This document shows, piece after piece, positions 33,712-43,676 of a stretch of DNA of 64,000 bases (position 1 is the stretch's first letter; the number at the start of each line of letters is the position of its first letter). Source of the stretch: Mitsuaria chitosanitabida ATCC BAA-476 = NBRC 102408 (lineage in GTDB: Bacteria > Pseudomonadota > Gammaproteobacteria > Burkholderiales > Burkholderiaceae_C). The translations under genes and the position numbers were made by a program. The notes under the pieces were generated by a model, which worked only from the letters and a program-made list of their open reading frames with translations, was not told where the DNA came from and ran no database searches. The DNA lies in NCBI RefSeq assembly GCF_001598255.1, contig NZ_BCYP01000018.1, forward strand, positions 186,001-250,000, given 5' to 3'.

Positions 33712-34833
33712 ATGTCTCCGGAGCTCTACATCGGCCTGATGTCGGGCACCTCGATGGACGGCGTCGATGCCGTGCTGCTGCGTGCCGAACCCGATGGCCG
33801 CGTGCACGCGCTGGCGCATGATCACCAGCCTTTCGGCGCTGAATTGCGCGCCGAGCTGATGGCGCTGAACGCACCGACCGACAACGAATTGCAGCGCGCC
33901 GCGCTCGCGGCGAACGCGGTCTCGCGCGTGTACGCGCAAGCCTGCCGTGCGCTGCTGATGGCGCAACGCCTGTCCCCGACGGAGATCCGAGCCCTGGGCG
34001 CTCACGGGCAGACCGTGCGGCATCGGCCTGGCGAGTTCGACGGGACGGGTTTCTCGATCCAGTTGCTGAATGCGCCGCTGCTGGCGGAGCTGACCGGCGT
34101 CGCTGTCGTTCATGATCTGCGTGGTCGTGACGTCGCGGCGGGCGGGCAGGGGGCGCCATTGGTGCCGGCCTTCCATCGCGCGGTGCTGGCGCAGCCAGGC
34201 GTCGATGTCGTCGTGCTGAACGTCGGCGGCATCAGCAACGTCAGCCTGCTGCGAGCCGATGGCCAAGGTGGCGGCTTCGATTGCGGTCCTGGCAATTGCC
34301 TGATGGACGGCTGGATCCATCGCCATCAGGGGTTGGACTACGACGCTGGCGGTCAGTGGGCATCGCAGGGCAGCGTGCATGGCGCACTGCTGGAGGCGCT
34401 GCTGGCCGAACCCTACTTCCGCCTGTCGCCTCCGCGCAGCACGGGTCGGGATCTCTTCCACCTCGCTTGGCTGGACGCGAGGATCGCCACGCATGCGCCA
34501 GCCATCGCGCCGGTCGACGTGCAGGCGACCTTGCTCGAGCTGACCACGCGCTGCGTGGTCGACAGCCTGGCCGCCTTCGCACCGGGAAGCTGGCGCGAGT
34601 TGCTGGTCTGCGGCGGTGGCGCGTTCAACGACGCGCTGCTGCGCCGTCTGCGCGCGCTGCTGCCGGCGGTGGCCGTCGACACGACCGAGGTCAAGGGCTT
34701 GCCGCCCATGCTCGTCGAAGGCGCGGCCTTCGCCTGGTTGGCGATGCGGCATGTGCGCGGGCTCTCGGGCAATCTGCCCGAGGCGACCGGTGCCACCGGG
34801 CCGCGCATCCTCGGCAGCTACACGCCGGCCTGA
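33712..34833 (+). CDS. anmK: Anhydro-N-acetylmuramic acid kinase
   Basis: 373 residues. IGLMSGTSMDGVDAVL at the N-terminus (phosphate loop), LGAHGQTVRHRP, NVGGISNVS, and DCGPGNCLMDGW are AnmK signatures. It phosphorylates and opens 1,6-anhydroMurNAc to MurNAc 6-phosphate in cell-wall recycling. The ATG at 33712 gives the family length; an alternative GTG at 33685 overlaps the M23 stop codon and would allow translational coupling. Followed by a strong terminator. Confidence 0.95.
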   Translation: MSPELYIGLMSGTSMDGVDAVLLRAEPDGRVHALAHDHQPFGAELRAELMALNAPTDNELQRAALAANAVSRVYAQACRALLMAQRLSPTEIRALGAHGQTVRHRPGEFDGTGFSIQLLNAPLLAELTGVAVVHDLRGRDVAAGGQGAPLVPAFHRAVLAQPGVDVVVLNVGGISNVSLLRADGQGGGFDCGPGNCLMDGWIHRHQGLDYDAGGQWASQGSVHGALLEALLAEPYFRLSPPRSTGRDLFHLAWLDARIATHAPAIAPVDVQATLLELTTRCVVDSLAAFAPGSWRELLVCGGGAFNDALLRRLRALLPAVAVDTTEVKGLPPMLVEGAAFAWLAMRHVRGLSGNLPEATGATGPRILGSYTPA

Positions 34834-34886
34834 GGGCTGAACCCGACGGGGCGCGCGCAAGCGCCCTTTGTCCACGCCAGAAGCGA

Positions 34887-34912
34887 AAAGACCGCCCGAG
34901 GGCGGTCTTTTT
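34887..34912. terminator. Bidirectional terminator
   Basis: An 11-bp perfect stem (AAAGACCGCCC / GGGCGGTCTTT) plus TT, between convergent anmK and erpA. Confidence 0.85.
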
Positions 34913-34956
34913 CATGGCGCGGTGGGCTGAGGGGCCCCGATCTCGTCGATCGTCGA

Positions 34957-35331
34957 TCAGACCGAGAAGCTGGAGCCGCAGCCGCAGGTGGTGGTCGCGT
35001 TCGGATTCTTGATCACGAACTGGGCGCCTTGCAGGTCTTCCTTGTAGTCGATCTCGGCGCCCATCAGGTATTGCAGGCTCATCGAGTCGATCAGCAGGGT
35101 GACGCCGTTCTTGGTCATCGGCGTGTCGTCGTCATTGACCGCTTCGTCGAAAGTGAAGCCGTACTGGAAGCCGGAGCAGCCGCCGCCTTGCACGAATACG
35201 CGCAGCTTCAACTCGGGGTTGCCTTCTTCCAGCACCAGCTCGCGGACCTTCTCGGCGGCGCTGTCGGTGAAGACCAGCGGCACGGGCATCGCGCCGGTGT
35301 CGGGGGTGGTGGTGTCGAGGACTGCGCTCAT
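34957..35331 (-). CDS. erpA: Iron-sulfur cluster insertion protein ErpA
   Basis: 124 residues, A-type carrier fold. The three cluster-binding cysteines are in [10 protein letters not shown] and the C-terminal [10 protein letters not shown]. ErpA delivers Fe-S clusters to enzymes of respiration and isoprenoid synthesis. Conserved location between anmK and rpsI in Burkholderiales. Confidence 0.96.
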   Translation of the reverse strand: MSAVLDTTTPDTGAMPVPLVFTDSAAEKVRELVLEEGNPELKLRVFVQGGGCSGFQYGFTFDEAVNDDDTPMTKNGVTLLIDSMSLQYLMGAEIDYKEDLQGAQFVIKNPNATTTCGCGSSFSV

Positions 35332-35451
35332 CGTGGATCCTGTGATGTCGGAGTGATGCGGGGATTATCTCAAACCGCTTCCAGAGCGGTCGGCCTTGCC
35401 GCCGGATATCCCCACTCGATGTGGATGGGCTCCCACATGGCGGGCGAGGCA

Positions 35452-35484
35452 CAAAAAAACAAGGCCGCTGAGAAGCGGCCTTGT
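35452..35484 (-). terminator. Terminator of the rplM-rpsI operon
   Basis: On the minus strand, stem ACAAGGCCGCT / AGCGGCCTTGT with a four-base loop followed by seven T residues, about 60 bases after the rpsI stop. Confidence 0.88.
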
Positions 35485-35543
35485 CTTGGATTTCGCGTCG
35501 CCGCGGATCCGCCGAAGCGGATCGTGCGGCGATCGGAAGTCGA

Positions 35544-35936
35544 TCAGCGCTTGCTGAACTGCTTCCGGCGACGGGCGCCGTGCAGACCGACCTTCTTACG
35601 CTCGACTTCACGCGCATCACGCGTGACGAAGCCGGCGCGGCTCAGTTCGGGCTTCAGGGCTGCGTCGTAGTCGATCAGCGCGCGGGTGATACCCAGGCGG
35701 ACCGCGCCGGCTTGGCCGGACTCGCCGCCGCCGTGCACGTTGACCTTGATGTCGAACGCTTCGCCGTTGTTCGTCAGCAGCAGGGGCTGACGAGAAATCA
35801 TGATCGACGTCTGACGGCCGAAATATTGCTCGATCGAGCGGCCATTGACGGTGATCTGGCCAGTGCCCTTCTTGATGAAGACACGAGCCACAGACGACTT
35901 GCGACGGCCGGTACCGTAGTTCCAGTTTCCGATCAT
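35544..35936 (-). CDS. rpsI: 30S ribosomal protein S9
   Basis: 130 residues. [19 protein letters not shown] at the start and the basic tail [19 protein letters not shown] at the end are universal S9 features; the C-terminal Lys-Arg reaches the P-site tRNA. Second gene of the rplM-rpsI operon, nine bases after rplM. Confidence 0.98.
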   Translation of the reverse strand: MIGNWNYGTGRRKSSVARVFIKKGTGQITVNGRSIEQYFGRQTSIMISRQPLLLTNNGEAFDIKVNVHGGGESGQAGAVRLGITRALIDYDAALKPELSRAGFVTRDAREVERKKVGLHGARRRKQFSKR

Positions 35937-35945
35937 CTCCGCTCC

Positions 35946-36374
35946 TTAGATTTCCAGAGCCTTGGGCTGCTGGGCAGTGTGCGGATGCGTGTCGCCCGCG
36001 TACACCTTCAGCTTCTTGATCATCGCGTAGCCGAGCGGGCCCTTGGGCAGCATGCCCTTGACGGCCTTCTCCAGGGCGCGGCCCGGATGCTTGGCTTGCA
36101 TGTCCTTGAACTTGGTGGCGTAGATGCCGCCCGGGAAGCCCGAGTGACGGTAGTACACCTTGTCCGTGGCCTTGTTGCCAGTGACGCGCAGCTTCTCGGC
36201 GTTGATGATGACGATGAAATCACCGGTATCGACGTGAGGCGTGTAGATGGCCTTGTGCTTGCCGCGCAAACGGAGTGCCACTTCGCTGGCAACACGTCCG
36301 AGCACCTTGTCGGTGGCGTCAATCACAAACCACTCGTGCGTCACTTCGGCCGGCTTGGCGCTGAAGGTCTTCAT
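35946..36374 (-). CDS. rplM: 50S ribosomal protein L13
   Basis: 142 residues, standard length. [36 protein letters not shown] and [12 protein letters not shown] are family signatures. First gene of the operon with rpsI; in E. coli L13 represses its own operon through the mRNA leader, and whether that holds here is unknown. The 170 bases to the divergent GNAT gene hold its promoter. Confidence 0.98.
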   Translation of the reverse strand: MKTFSAKPAEVTHEWFVIDATDKVLGRVASEVALRLRGKHKAIYTPHVDTGDFIVIINAEKLRVTGNKATDKVYYRHSGFPGGIYATKFKDMQAKHPGRALEKAVKGMLPKGPLGYAMIKKLKVYAGDTHPHTAQQPKALEI

Positions 36375-36547
36375 GAGATTCTTTCAAAAGGCTTGATTCC
36401 GGGCGATCTGCCCCCGTACGCTCGGTGCGCGCTTGTGGATGCGGCCTCTCACGGACGTCTTCCCTGCTGCCTTGGAAACAGGAAAGCCGACGAGTCTACC
36501 AGAATCCCTCGCGGACCGCTAGCATCGGCCCCATCCCGCCTTCCGTC

Positions 36548-37288
36548 ATGACCGCTCCCCAGGATTCCCGCCCCCCGCCCCCCGACGCGCCTCCGGACGC
36601 GGCAGGCCCGCGTTCGCGCTGGCACCCGTCGACGGTGCTGGCGCGCTGGACCGCCTGGGTACCGATCCGCTCGCTGGGCCGACGGCACCGCAAGCGCATC
36701 CTCCAGCACCTGCTGGCCTTGGGCGAGCGCGACCGCTATCTGCGCTTCGGCTACCAGGCGCGCGATGAGCAGATCGAGAAGTACGTCACCGGCCTCGATT
36801 TCACCCGGGACGAGGTGCTGGGCATCTTCAACCGCCGGCTGCAGCTGATCGCGGTGGCTCACCTGGCCTACGCGCCGGCGCCGCAGATCAAGGGCCGGCC
36901 GGCGATGGCGGAGTTCGGCGTCTCGGTCGCCAAGTCCGCTCGGGGCCGGGGTTTCGGCGCCCGGTTGTTCGAGCGCTCCGCCCTGCACGCCCGCAACCGC
37001 GGCATCGACACCCTGTTCATCCACGCGCTGAGCGAGAACGCCCCCATGCTGGCCATCGCTCGCAAGGCTGGCGCCAAGGTCGAGCGCGACGGCGGCGAGT
37101 CCGAGGCCTGGTTGCGGCTGCCGCCGGATTCGGTGTCCTCGCACGTGGACGAGGCGCTGGAGCGCCACATGGCTGAATGGGACTTCCAGTTCAAGCGCCA
37201 CATGCGGACCGTGGGCGACATCCTGGACGGGGTGGCCGAGGTCAAGTCCAAGCTGTCCGGGAAGGGCCGCGAGGGACGCGAAAAGTAG
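36548..37288 (+). CDS. GNAT family N-acetyltransferase
   Basis: 246 residues. A Pro-rich start (DSRPPPPDAPPD) precedes a GNAT fold with the acetyl-CoA loop VAKSARGRGFGARLF (about 125-140, the R-x-x-G-x-G/A pattern) and a HALSENAPMLAIARKAG helix. A C-terminal helix of about 50 residues (HMAEWDFQFKRHMRTVGDIL) is extra to the fold. Substrate unknown. It faces away from rplM. The ATG at 36548 follows an in-frame region lacking coding features. Confidence 0.86.
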   Translation: MTAPQDSRPPPPDAPPDAAGPRSRWHPSTVLARWTAWVPIRSLGRRHRKRILQHLLALGERDRYLRFGYQARDEQIEKYVTGLDFTRDEVLGIFNRRLQLIAVAHLAYAPAPQIKGRPAMAEFGVSVAKSARGRGFGARLFERSALHARNRGIDTLFIHALSENAPMLAIARKAGAKVERDGGESEAWLRLPPDSVSSHVDEALERHMAEWDFQFKRHMRTVGDILDGVAEVKSKLSGKGREGREK

Positions 37289-37451
37289 CTCGCGCCGGGC
37301 TCGGCATCCGGCCGGCGTCGATATTCCTTGGGCGCCACCCTATTTCAGGGGGAACCCTCGATGCAATTTGTAACGACTTTCGGCTACATTCGCGCGATCG
37401 TAGAGGGAGGGCGCCTGGCGCGCCCATTGTGTTCGTCCGGGTCGTTGGGAT

Positions 37452-38378
37452 ATGCAAAGCACGCTTCCGTGGATCATCGCGGGACTGTCGGCGTTGGCGG
37501 TCCTGGGGCTGCTCGTCGCCATGGCGCTGAAGCGGCCTCGCCGCTCGCGCAAGCCATTGCCGGGCGAGTGGTCGCTCACGCCTCGGCCGGTCTTCAGCGC
37601 CGACGAGCGCCGCGTCTTCCGCCTGCTGCGGGAGGCGCTCCCGCATCACGTCGTCATGTGCAAGCTGCCCATGGTGCGTTTCTGCCAGCCCACCGAGGCC
37701 AAGGAAGTGCGCTACTGGTATGAGCTGCTGGGCGGCATCAGCGTGAACTTCGCGATCTGCAGCCCGAACGGCCGCGTGCTGGCCGCGATCGACCTGGAAA
37801 CCGAGCGCGCCGGCTCCGCGCGCAGCCTGCAGATCAAGCAGGCGGTGCTGGCGGCCTGCCGCATCCGCTACCTGCGCTCCACCGTGGACGAGCTGCCCAG
37901 CGCCAGCGAGCTCCAGCTGCTGGTCCCGTACAGCAACCAGAACGCCCGTTCCACCACGCCGATGAGCACGCGCGGCGCCCCGCGTCTGGCCCCGGCACCG
38001 GTGCCCGCGCCGGCGCCCCGTCGCGCCCCGCAGCCGGCCGCCGGTGCCCGCAACACGCTGTGGAACGACTCGCCGGTGTTCAGCGATTCCTTCTTCGCGC
38101 CGGACAGCCGCTTCGATGCCTTCCCCGGCGCCGAGCCGACCACCCCGGCGCCCCTGCCCGAACCGCGTCATGAACCGCGCCACGAGGTTCGCCACGAGGC
38201 GCCCCGGCATGACCCGCGCCCCGAACCGCGCGTGCGTGGCTACCGGCCGCGCGCCGGCGTGGCGGGCGAGGGTGGCGACTCGCAGTTCGGTCACGAGTTC
38301 CCGGCCTTCCAGGACGAACCGGCGGCGCCCGACATCGGTGGCGTGGTCGTCGACTCGCCCCGCTACGGGCGGCGCTAA
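37452..38378 (+). CDS. Membrane-anchored DUF2726 protein
   Basis: 308 residues. One N-terminal transmembrane helix (about 8-26) then a DUF2726 domain (about 45-165: FSADERRVFRLLREALPHHVVMCKLPM, NFAICSPNGRVLAAIDLE), a fold related to nucleases of the topoisomerase/restriction group though no clear catalytic set is visible. The C-terminal half is Pro/Ala/Arg/His-rich and probably disordered, with short PEPRHEPRHE-like repeats. Function unknown. Transcribed separately from its neighbours. Confidence 0.82.
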   Translation: MQSTLPWIIAGLSALAVLGLLVAMALKRPRRSRKPLPGEWSLTPRPVFSADERRVFRLLREALPHHVVMCKLPMVRFCQPTEAKEVRYWYELLGGISVNFAICSPNGRVLAAIDLETERAGSARSLQIKQAVLAACRIRYLRSTVDELPSASELQLLVPYSNQNARSTTPMSTRGAPRLAPAPVPAPAPRRAPQPAAGARNTLWNDSPVFSDSFFAPDSRFDAFPGAEPTTPAPLPEPRHEPRHEVRHEAPRHDPRPEPRVRGYRPRAGVAGEGGDSQFGHEFPAFQDEPAAPDIGGVVVDSPRYGRR

Positions 38379-38452
38379 GCTACGCGACCTGCCCGCTCTC
38401 CAGACGGACCTGACGGCGCTTCGGCGCCGTCGTCGTTTCCGTCCCGCCTTCG

Positions 38453-39439
38453 ATGACTGATGCCCCGGCCGGATTCGGCCACCTGACTCCCGAGCTGATG
38501 CTCGACGCGCTCGAGCATGCCGGCCTGCGACCCGACGGTCGCCTGCTGCAGCTCAATTCCTACGAGAACCGCGTGCTCCTCGCCCATCTGGAGGAGGGGC
38601 CCGCCGTCGTGGCGAAGTTCTACCGCCCCGGCCGCTGGAGCGATGCGCAGATCCTGGAGGAGCACGCCTTCGCGCGTGATCTGGCCGAGGCCGAGGTGCC
38701 GGTCGTCGCGCCGATGCCGGTCGACGAGGCGGGCGGCACGCTGGGGCATTTCGCCGGCCATCGTTTCGCGGTCACGCCGCGGCAGGGCGGTCGCGCGCCG
38801 GAGCTCGAGGATCCCGAGGTGCTGGCCTGGATCGGCCGTTTCCTGGCGCGGATGCATGACGTCGGCCAGCGCGAGCCCTTCCGCGAGCGCCTGTCCTGGA
38901 ACAGCGCGGCGCCGGCGCGCGACGCGCGCGACTGGCTGCGCGAGCACGACACGCTGCCGCCCGAGCTGGCCGCCAACTGGCACGACGCGGCGGCCCGCTG
39001 CATCGAGGCCATCGACGCCGCCTTCGAGCGCCTGCCCGATCGCCGGGCACTGCGCCTGCACGGGGACTGCCACCCCGGCAACATCCTCTGGACGCCGGAC
39101 CGCGGCCCGCACTTCGTCGACCTGGACGACGCGGTGCAGGGCCCGGCCGTGCAGGACCTGTGGATGCTGCTGTCGGGCGACCCCGAAGCCGCGCGGCGTC
39201 AGCTGCACGCGCTGCTCGACGGCTACGAGAGCGTGCGCGAGTTCGACTGGCGCGAGCTGCGTCTGATCGAGGCCCTGCGCACGCAGCGCATGATCCATCA
39301 CAGCGCCTGGCTGGCGCGCCGATGGGACGATCCGGCCTTCCCGGCCGCGTTCCCGTGGTTCGGCACGCCGAACTACTGGAGCGACCAGGTCGTGAAGCTG
39401 CGGGACCAGCTCGACGCGATGCAGACGCGCGAGGAATGA
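38453..39439 (+). CDS. srkA: Stress response serine/threonine kinase SrkA (YihE)
   Basis: 328 residues, the normal length. The ATP/phosphotransfer motifs are present: VAKFYRPGRW (Lys of the N lobe), LRLHGDCHPGNILW (HxDxxxxN catalytic loop) and FVDLDDA (metal-binding Asp). In E. coli SrkA counters the MazEF toxin and envelope stress responses. It stands between the DUF2726 gene and the convergent htpG. Confidence 0.93.
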   Translation: MTDAPAGFGHLTPELMLDALEHAGLRPDGRLLQLNSYENRVLLAHLEEGPAVVAKFYRPGRWSDAQILEEHAFARDLAEAEVPVVAPMPVDEAGGTLGHFAGHRFAVTPRQGGRAPELEDPEVLAWIGRFLARMHDVGQREPFRERLSWNSAAPARDARDWLREHDTLPPELAANWHDAAARCIEAIDAAFERLPDRRALRLHGDCHPGNILWTPDRGPHFVDLDDAVQGPAVQDLWMLLSGDPEAARRQLHALLDGYESVREFDWRELRLIEALRTQRMIHHSAWLARRWDDPAFPAAFPWFGTPNYWSDQVVKLRDQLDAMQTREE

Positions 39440-39549
39440 CGGGCCGGGGCTGTCCGGGCGGCCATGAAGAAGGGCCTCGATGACGAGGCCCTGGGCGGTG
39501 GGGGTTCAGGCCGCCGGCGCGGCGGCCCGGATCGGGGGCGAGTCCCCGA

Positions 39550-41442
39550 TCAGCCCAGCAGCAGCGCGTTGACGCGCTTCACGTAGGCGGCCGGATCTTC
39601 CAGGACGCCGCCTTCGGCCAGCAGCGCCTGGTCGAACAGCACCTGCGCCAGATCGCCGAAGCGCGTGTCCGCGGCGTCGAGTCCGCCCAGTTTCTTGACC
39701 AGCGCGTGATCGGGGTTGATCTCCAGCGTGGGCTGCGAGGTGGGCGCCGCTTGGCCGGCCTGCTTCAGCATGCGGGCCAGGTGGCCGCTGATGTCGCCTT
39801 CATCGACGACCACGCAGGCGGGCGAGTCCACCAGACGCGTGGTCACCCGCACCTCCTTGGCGCGGCCTTCCAGCGCGGCCTTCAGTCGATCGAGCACCGG
39901 CTTGAACTGCTCGGCGGCCTCCTCGGCCTTCTTCTTCTCTTCCTCGTCCTGCAGGTCGCCCAGGTCCACCGCGCCCTTGGCGACGGATTGCAGCGGCTTG
40001 CCTTCGAACTCGAAGAGATGCGACAGCATCCACTCGTCGACGCGCTCGGTCAGCAGCAGCACCTCGATGCCCTTCTTGCGGAAGATCTCCAGCTGCGGGC
40101 TGTTCTTCGCGGCGGACAGGCTGTCGGCGGTGATGTAGTAGATGACGTCCTGGCCGTCCTTCAGGCGCGACACGTAGTCGGCCAGGGACACGCCGGTGTC
40201 GGCGTGCGTGGACGAGAAGCGCAGCAGCTTGACCAGACGCTCCTGGTTCGCGTGGTCCTCGCCGACGCCTTCCTTCAGCACCTGGCCGAAGTCCGTCCAG
40301 AAGCGCGCGTACTTGTCGCGCTCGCCGGCATCCTCGCTGTTGGCCAGCGATTCCAGCATCGAGAGCACGCGCTTGGTCGAGCCCTCGCGGATCGCCTTCA
40401 CGTCGCGGCTTTCCTGCAGCAGCTCGCGGCTGACGTTCAGAGGGAGGTCGGCCGAGTCGATCACGCCCTTGACGAAGCGCAGGTAGACCGGCATCAGCGC
40501 CTCGGCGTCGTCCATGATGAAGACGCGCTTGACGTAGAGCTTCACGCCGCCGCGCTTGTCGCGGTTCCACAGGTCGAAGGGGGCCTTGGCCGGGATGTAC
40601 AGCAGCTGCGTGTACTCGCTGCGGCCTTCGACGCGGTTGTGGGTGAAGGCCAGCGGGGCTTCGGTGTCGTAGCTGATCTGCTGGTAGAAGGCGTCGTACT
40701 CGGCCTGTGTCACCTCGCTCTTGGAGCGGGTCCAGAGCGCGGAGGCCTTGTTGACGGGCTCCCACTCGTCCTTCAGGACCTGCTTGGCGTTGTCGGCGTC
40801 CCACTCCTCCGCGCGCATCAGGATGGGCAGCGAGATGTGGTCGGAGTACTTGCTGATGACCGACTTCAGGCGCCAGGTCTTGAGGAACTCGTCCTCGCCC
40901 TCGCGCAGGTGCAGCACGACGTCCGTGCCGCGGCTGGGCTTGGTGATGGCCTCGACCTCGAAGTCGCCGGTGCCTTCGGAGCTCCAGCGCACGCCCTGGT
41001 CCGCCGGCAGGCCGGCGCGGCGCGACTCGACGGTGATGCGGTCGGCGACGATGAAGCCCGAGTAGAAGCCCACGCCGAACTGGCCGATCAGGTTGGCGTC
41101 CTTCTTCTGGTCGCCTTCCAGCTTGGCCATGAACTCGCGCGTGCCGCTCTTGGCGATGGTGCCCAGATGCGCGATGGCCTCTTCCGCCGACAGGCCGATG
41201 CCGTTGTCGCTGATGGTGACGGTGCGGGCCTGCTCGTCGAAGCTGACGCGGATCCGCAGGTCGGGCTGGTCCTCGAAGAGCTGCGGGTGGTCGAGCGCCT
41301 CGAAGCGCAGCTTGTCGCAGGCGTCGGAGGCGTTGCTGACCAGCTCGCGCAGGAAGATCTCCTTGTTCGAGTACAGCGAATGGGTCACCAGATGCAGGAT
41401 CTGCTTGACCTCGGCCTGGAAGGAGTGGGTTTGCTTGTCCAT
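39550..41442 (-). CDS. htpG: Chaperone HtpG (bacterial Hsp90)
   Basis: 630 residues, full length. The N-terminal ATPase domain has [32 protein letters not shown] and [12 protein letters not shown] (GHKL motifs); the middle and dimerisation domains follow. The C-terminus lacks the eukaryotic MEEVD. It is a cytosolic ATP-dependent chaperone for stress-labile clients. Divergent from the TRIC channel gene; no heat-shock promoter was clear to me. Confidence 0.98.
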   Translation of the reverse strand: MDKQTHSFQAEVKQILHLVTHSLYSNKEIFLRELVSNASDACDKLRFEALDHPQLFEDQPDLRIRVSFDEQARTVTISDNGIGLSAEEAIAHLGTIAKSGTREFMAKLEGDQKKDANLIGQFGVGFYSGFIVADRITVESRRAGLPADQGVRWSSEGTGDFEVEAITKPSRGTDVVLHLREGEDEFLKTWRLKSVISKYSDHISLPILMRAEEWDADNAKQVLKDEWEPVNKASALWTRSKSEVTQAEYDAFYQQISYDTEAPLAFTHNRVEGRSEYTQLLYIPAKAPFDLWNRDKRGGVKLYVKRVFIMDDAEALMPVYLRFVKGVIDSADLPLNVSRELLQESRDVKAIREGSTKRVLSMLESLANSEDAGERDKYARFWTDFGQVLKEGVGEDHANQERLVKLLRFSSTHADTGVSLADYVSRLKDGQDVIYYITADSLSAAKNSPQLEIFRKKGIEVLLLTERVDEWMLSHLFEFEGKPLQSVAKGAVDLGDLQDEEEKKKAEEAAEQFKPVLDRLKAALEGRAKEVRVTTRLVDSPACVVVDEGDISGHLARMLKQAGQAAPTSQPTLEINPDHALVKKLGGLDAADTRFGDLAQVLFDQALLAEGGVLEDPAAYVKRVNALLLG

Positions 41443-41598
41443 CGTTCGTGAGAAGGGTGGGGGCGGAAGAAATGGCGACGCGTCTCGCCGGGCGGCGAGG
41501 TGGCGGGGCCGGGATTATCGCGGGCCCAGATGGACGCGCTGGCGGCGATTTCAAGAGGGCTGCTGCGCGGCGATCGCCGCGCCTACACTCCGCGCCCT

Positions 41599-42216
41599 AT
41601 GCCGATGATCTACTGGTTCGACTTGTTGGGCGTGGCGGTGTTCGCCATCAGCGGAGCGCTGGCCGCGATGGCGGCGGGGCTGGACCTGTTCGGCCTGCTG
41701 GTGCTGGCGGCGATGACGGCCGTGGGCGGCGGGACGCTGCGCGACGTGCTGCTGAATCGGCATCCGGTGTTCTGGATGAAGGATCCGCGCTATCTGCTGG
41801 TGATCATCGGGAGCGCGCTCCTGGCGTTGGCGGTCGGGCCGTTCCCGGACCACGCGATCATGGTCCTCAAGATCGCCGACGCGCTGGGCCTGGCGCTGTT
41901 CGCGCTGTGCGGGACGGAGATCGCGGAGGAGCAGGGCGTGCGGCCCTTGCCCGCGCTGCTGATGGGCACGCTGACGGCCTGCGGCGGCGGCGTGCTGCGC
42001 GACGTGCTCAGCGGTCAGGCGCCGCTGTTGCTGCGCAAGGACATCTATGCGACGGCCGCGATCGGCGGCATCGCGCTGTACTTCCTGCTCAAGCACCTGG
42101 GCATGTCGCTGCGCTGGGCCTTCGTGCTGGGCATGCTCGGCGTGGCCGGGCTGCGCCTGGCGGCGCTGTACTTCGGATGGCAGCTGCCGGCGCTGCAGAT
42201 GCTGCGGGTGCATTGA
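41599..42216 (+). CDS. Trimeric intracellular cation channel (TRIC/YadS) family protein
   Basis: 205 residues, seven transmembrane helices arranged as two similar halves. Each half carries the conserved Gly-rich AAMTAVGGGTLRDVLLN or GTLTACGGGVLRDVLSG motif. Bacterial TRIC proteins conduct K+ and Na+ as trimers. The ATG at 41599 is chosen; an upstream ATG at 41500 would add a hydrophilic extension not seen in the family. Confidence 0.92.
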   Translation: MPMIYWFDLLGVAVFAISGALAAMAAGLDLFGLLVLAAMTAVGGGTLRDVLLNRHPVFWMKDPRYLLVIIGSALLALAVGPFPDHAIMVLKIADALGLALFALCGTEIAEEQGVRPLPALLMGTLTACGGGVLRDVLSGQAPLLLRKDIYATAAIGGIALYFLLKHLGMSLRWAFVLGMLGVAGLRLAALYFGWQLPALQMLRVH

Positions 42217-42258
42217 GCTGGCGAGGCGAGGGGCTGTTGAGGCTCTGGTCTGCGACGG

Positions 42259-42420
42259 CCCTCACCCCAACCCCTCTCCCACTTCATGGGAGAGGGGCTC
42301 CCTCGGCGCCCGGTGCGTATGGCCCCTCGCCCGCTTGCGGGAGAGGGGTTGGGGTGAGGGCCGGCGCACACAGCGAGCCACCCCCTCGCCCGCTTGCGGG
42401 AGAGGGCGGGGGTGAGGGTC
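42259..42420. repeat. REP-like palindromes with a 22-bp perfect inverted repeat
   Basis: Three copies of a CCCTCGCCCGCTTGCGGGAGAGGG-type palindrome. The outermost pair is framed by perfect 22-base arms (42259-42280 and 42339-42360) reading CCCTCACCCCAACCCC... and its reverse complement. The third copy ends at the base before the gspF stop codon. The family also occurs at 20.9 kb. Located between convergent TRIC and gspF genes, where it may act as a terminator. Confidence 0.8.
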
Positions 42421-43629
42421 TTACTGCGTCGCCAGCTTGTTCATGTCGATGATCGGCAGCAGCACCGACAGCACGATCAGCATGACCACGCCGCCCATGG
42501 CCACGATGAGCAGCGGCTCCAGCAGCGTGGCCAGCGTCATCGCGCGGCGCTTGACCTCGTTGCCCAGCTGTTTCGCGGCGCGCTGCAGCATGTCGGGCAG
42601 CTGACCGGTCTGCTCGCCCAGACGGGCGAACATCGACAGCAGGCCCGGGAAGCGCTTCTTGCCCGCGAGCGCCGCGCCCAGCGGCGCGCCCTCGCGCACC
42701 ATGGCCAGCGCGTCCATCGCGTCGGCGCGCATCGCGTGATTCGACAGGGTCTCCGCCGCCGCCTGCAGCGCCTTCAGGATGGGGACGCCGGCACCGGCCA
42801 GCATGGCCAGCGTGCCGGAGAAGCGCGCCGCGTTGTAGCCCCGCGAGAGCCGGCCCAGCAGCGGCAGGTTCAGGAAGGCCGCGTCGAAACGCTGGCGAGG
42901 TCCCTCGCGCTTGAGCACCTGGCGGATGCCGAAGCCCGCGCCCACCAGCACGACCACGATGGCCAGGCCCCAGTGCCGCAGCACGTCGGACATGCCCATC
43001 ATCACGCGCGTCAGCAGCGGCAGCGTCTGCCGCGTCTGCGTGAACACGGCCGCGACCTGCGGCACCACGTAGGTCAGCAGGAAGCTCACCGCCAGGATGG
43101 AGATGATGCAGACGATCACCGGATAGGCCAGCGCGCCGAACAGCTCCGAGCGCAGCCGCTGCTGCTCCTCGAGGTCGTCGGCCAGGCTCTCCAGGACCGG
43201 CCCCAGCGCGCCGCTCTGCTCGCCGGCGGCGACCACGGCGCGATAGACGTCGTCGAACTCCCGGGGCGCGATCGCCAGGGCCCGAGCGAAGGACGAGCCG
43301 GCATTGACCTCGGACTTGAGCTGCGACATCAGCTCGCGCTGACGCGGCTCCTCGGCCTCGTCCGCCAACGCGGCCAGCGAGCGCTCCAGGGGTAGCCCGG
43401 CCGAGACCAGGCCGGCCAGCTGCCGGGTCCACACCGTCAGCGTCGCCGCCTTGAAGGCGCGGCGCGACCAGCGCGAGCGCGTCTTCTCCGCCGCCACGGG
43501 CTGCACCTCCATCGGCACCAGGCCCTGCGCGCGCAGTTGCGTGCGGGCGGCCTTGACCGTGTCGGCCTCCAGCAAGCCCTGATGGGCTTTGCCGGCGGCG
43601 TCGAGGGCGTCGTACTTGAAGGCGGGCAT
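42421..43629 (-). CDS. gspF: Type II secretion inner-membrane protein GspF
   Basis: 402 residues. MPAFKYDALDAAGK at the start and two T2SSF helical repeats (about 65-190 and 270-390), each followed by transmembrane segments (about 168-190, 215-240, 370-395). GspF anchors the cytoplasmic ATPase to the platform. Last gene of the gsp operon, 47 bases after gspE; GAGG nine bases before the ATG at 43629. Confidence 0.95.
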   Translation of the reverse strand: MPAFKYDALDAAGKAHQGLLEADTVKAARTQLRAQGLVPMEVQPVAAEKTRSRWSRRAFKAATLTVWTRQLAGLVSAGLPLERSLAALADEAEEPRQRELMSQLKSEVNAGSSFARALAIAPREFDDVYRAVVAAGEQSGALGPVLESLADDLEEQQRLRSELFGALAYPVIVCIISILAVSFLLTYVVPQVAAVFTQTRQTLPLLTRVMMGMSDVLRHWGLAIVVVLVGAGFGIRQVLKREGPRQRFDAAFLNLPLLGRLSRGYNAARFSGTLAMLAGAGVPILKALQAAAETLSNHAMRADAMDALAMVREGAPLGAALAGKKRFPGLLSMFARLGEQTGQLPDMLQRAAKQLGNEVKRRAMTLATLLEPLLIVAMGGVVMLIVLSVLLPIIDMNKLATQ

Positions 43630-43676
43630 CGCTCGGAACCTCGTCGTTGACTGCGTGTGCGGCGGCGTGCGCGCGC

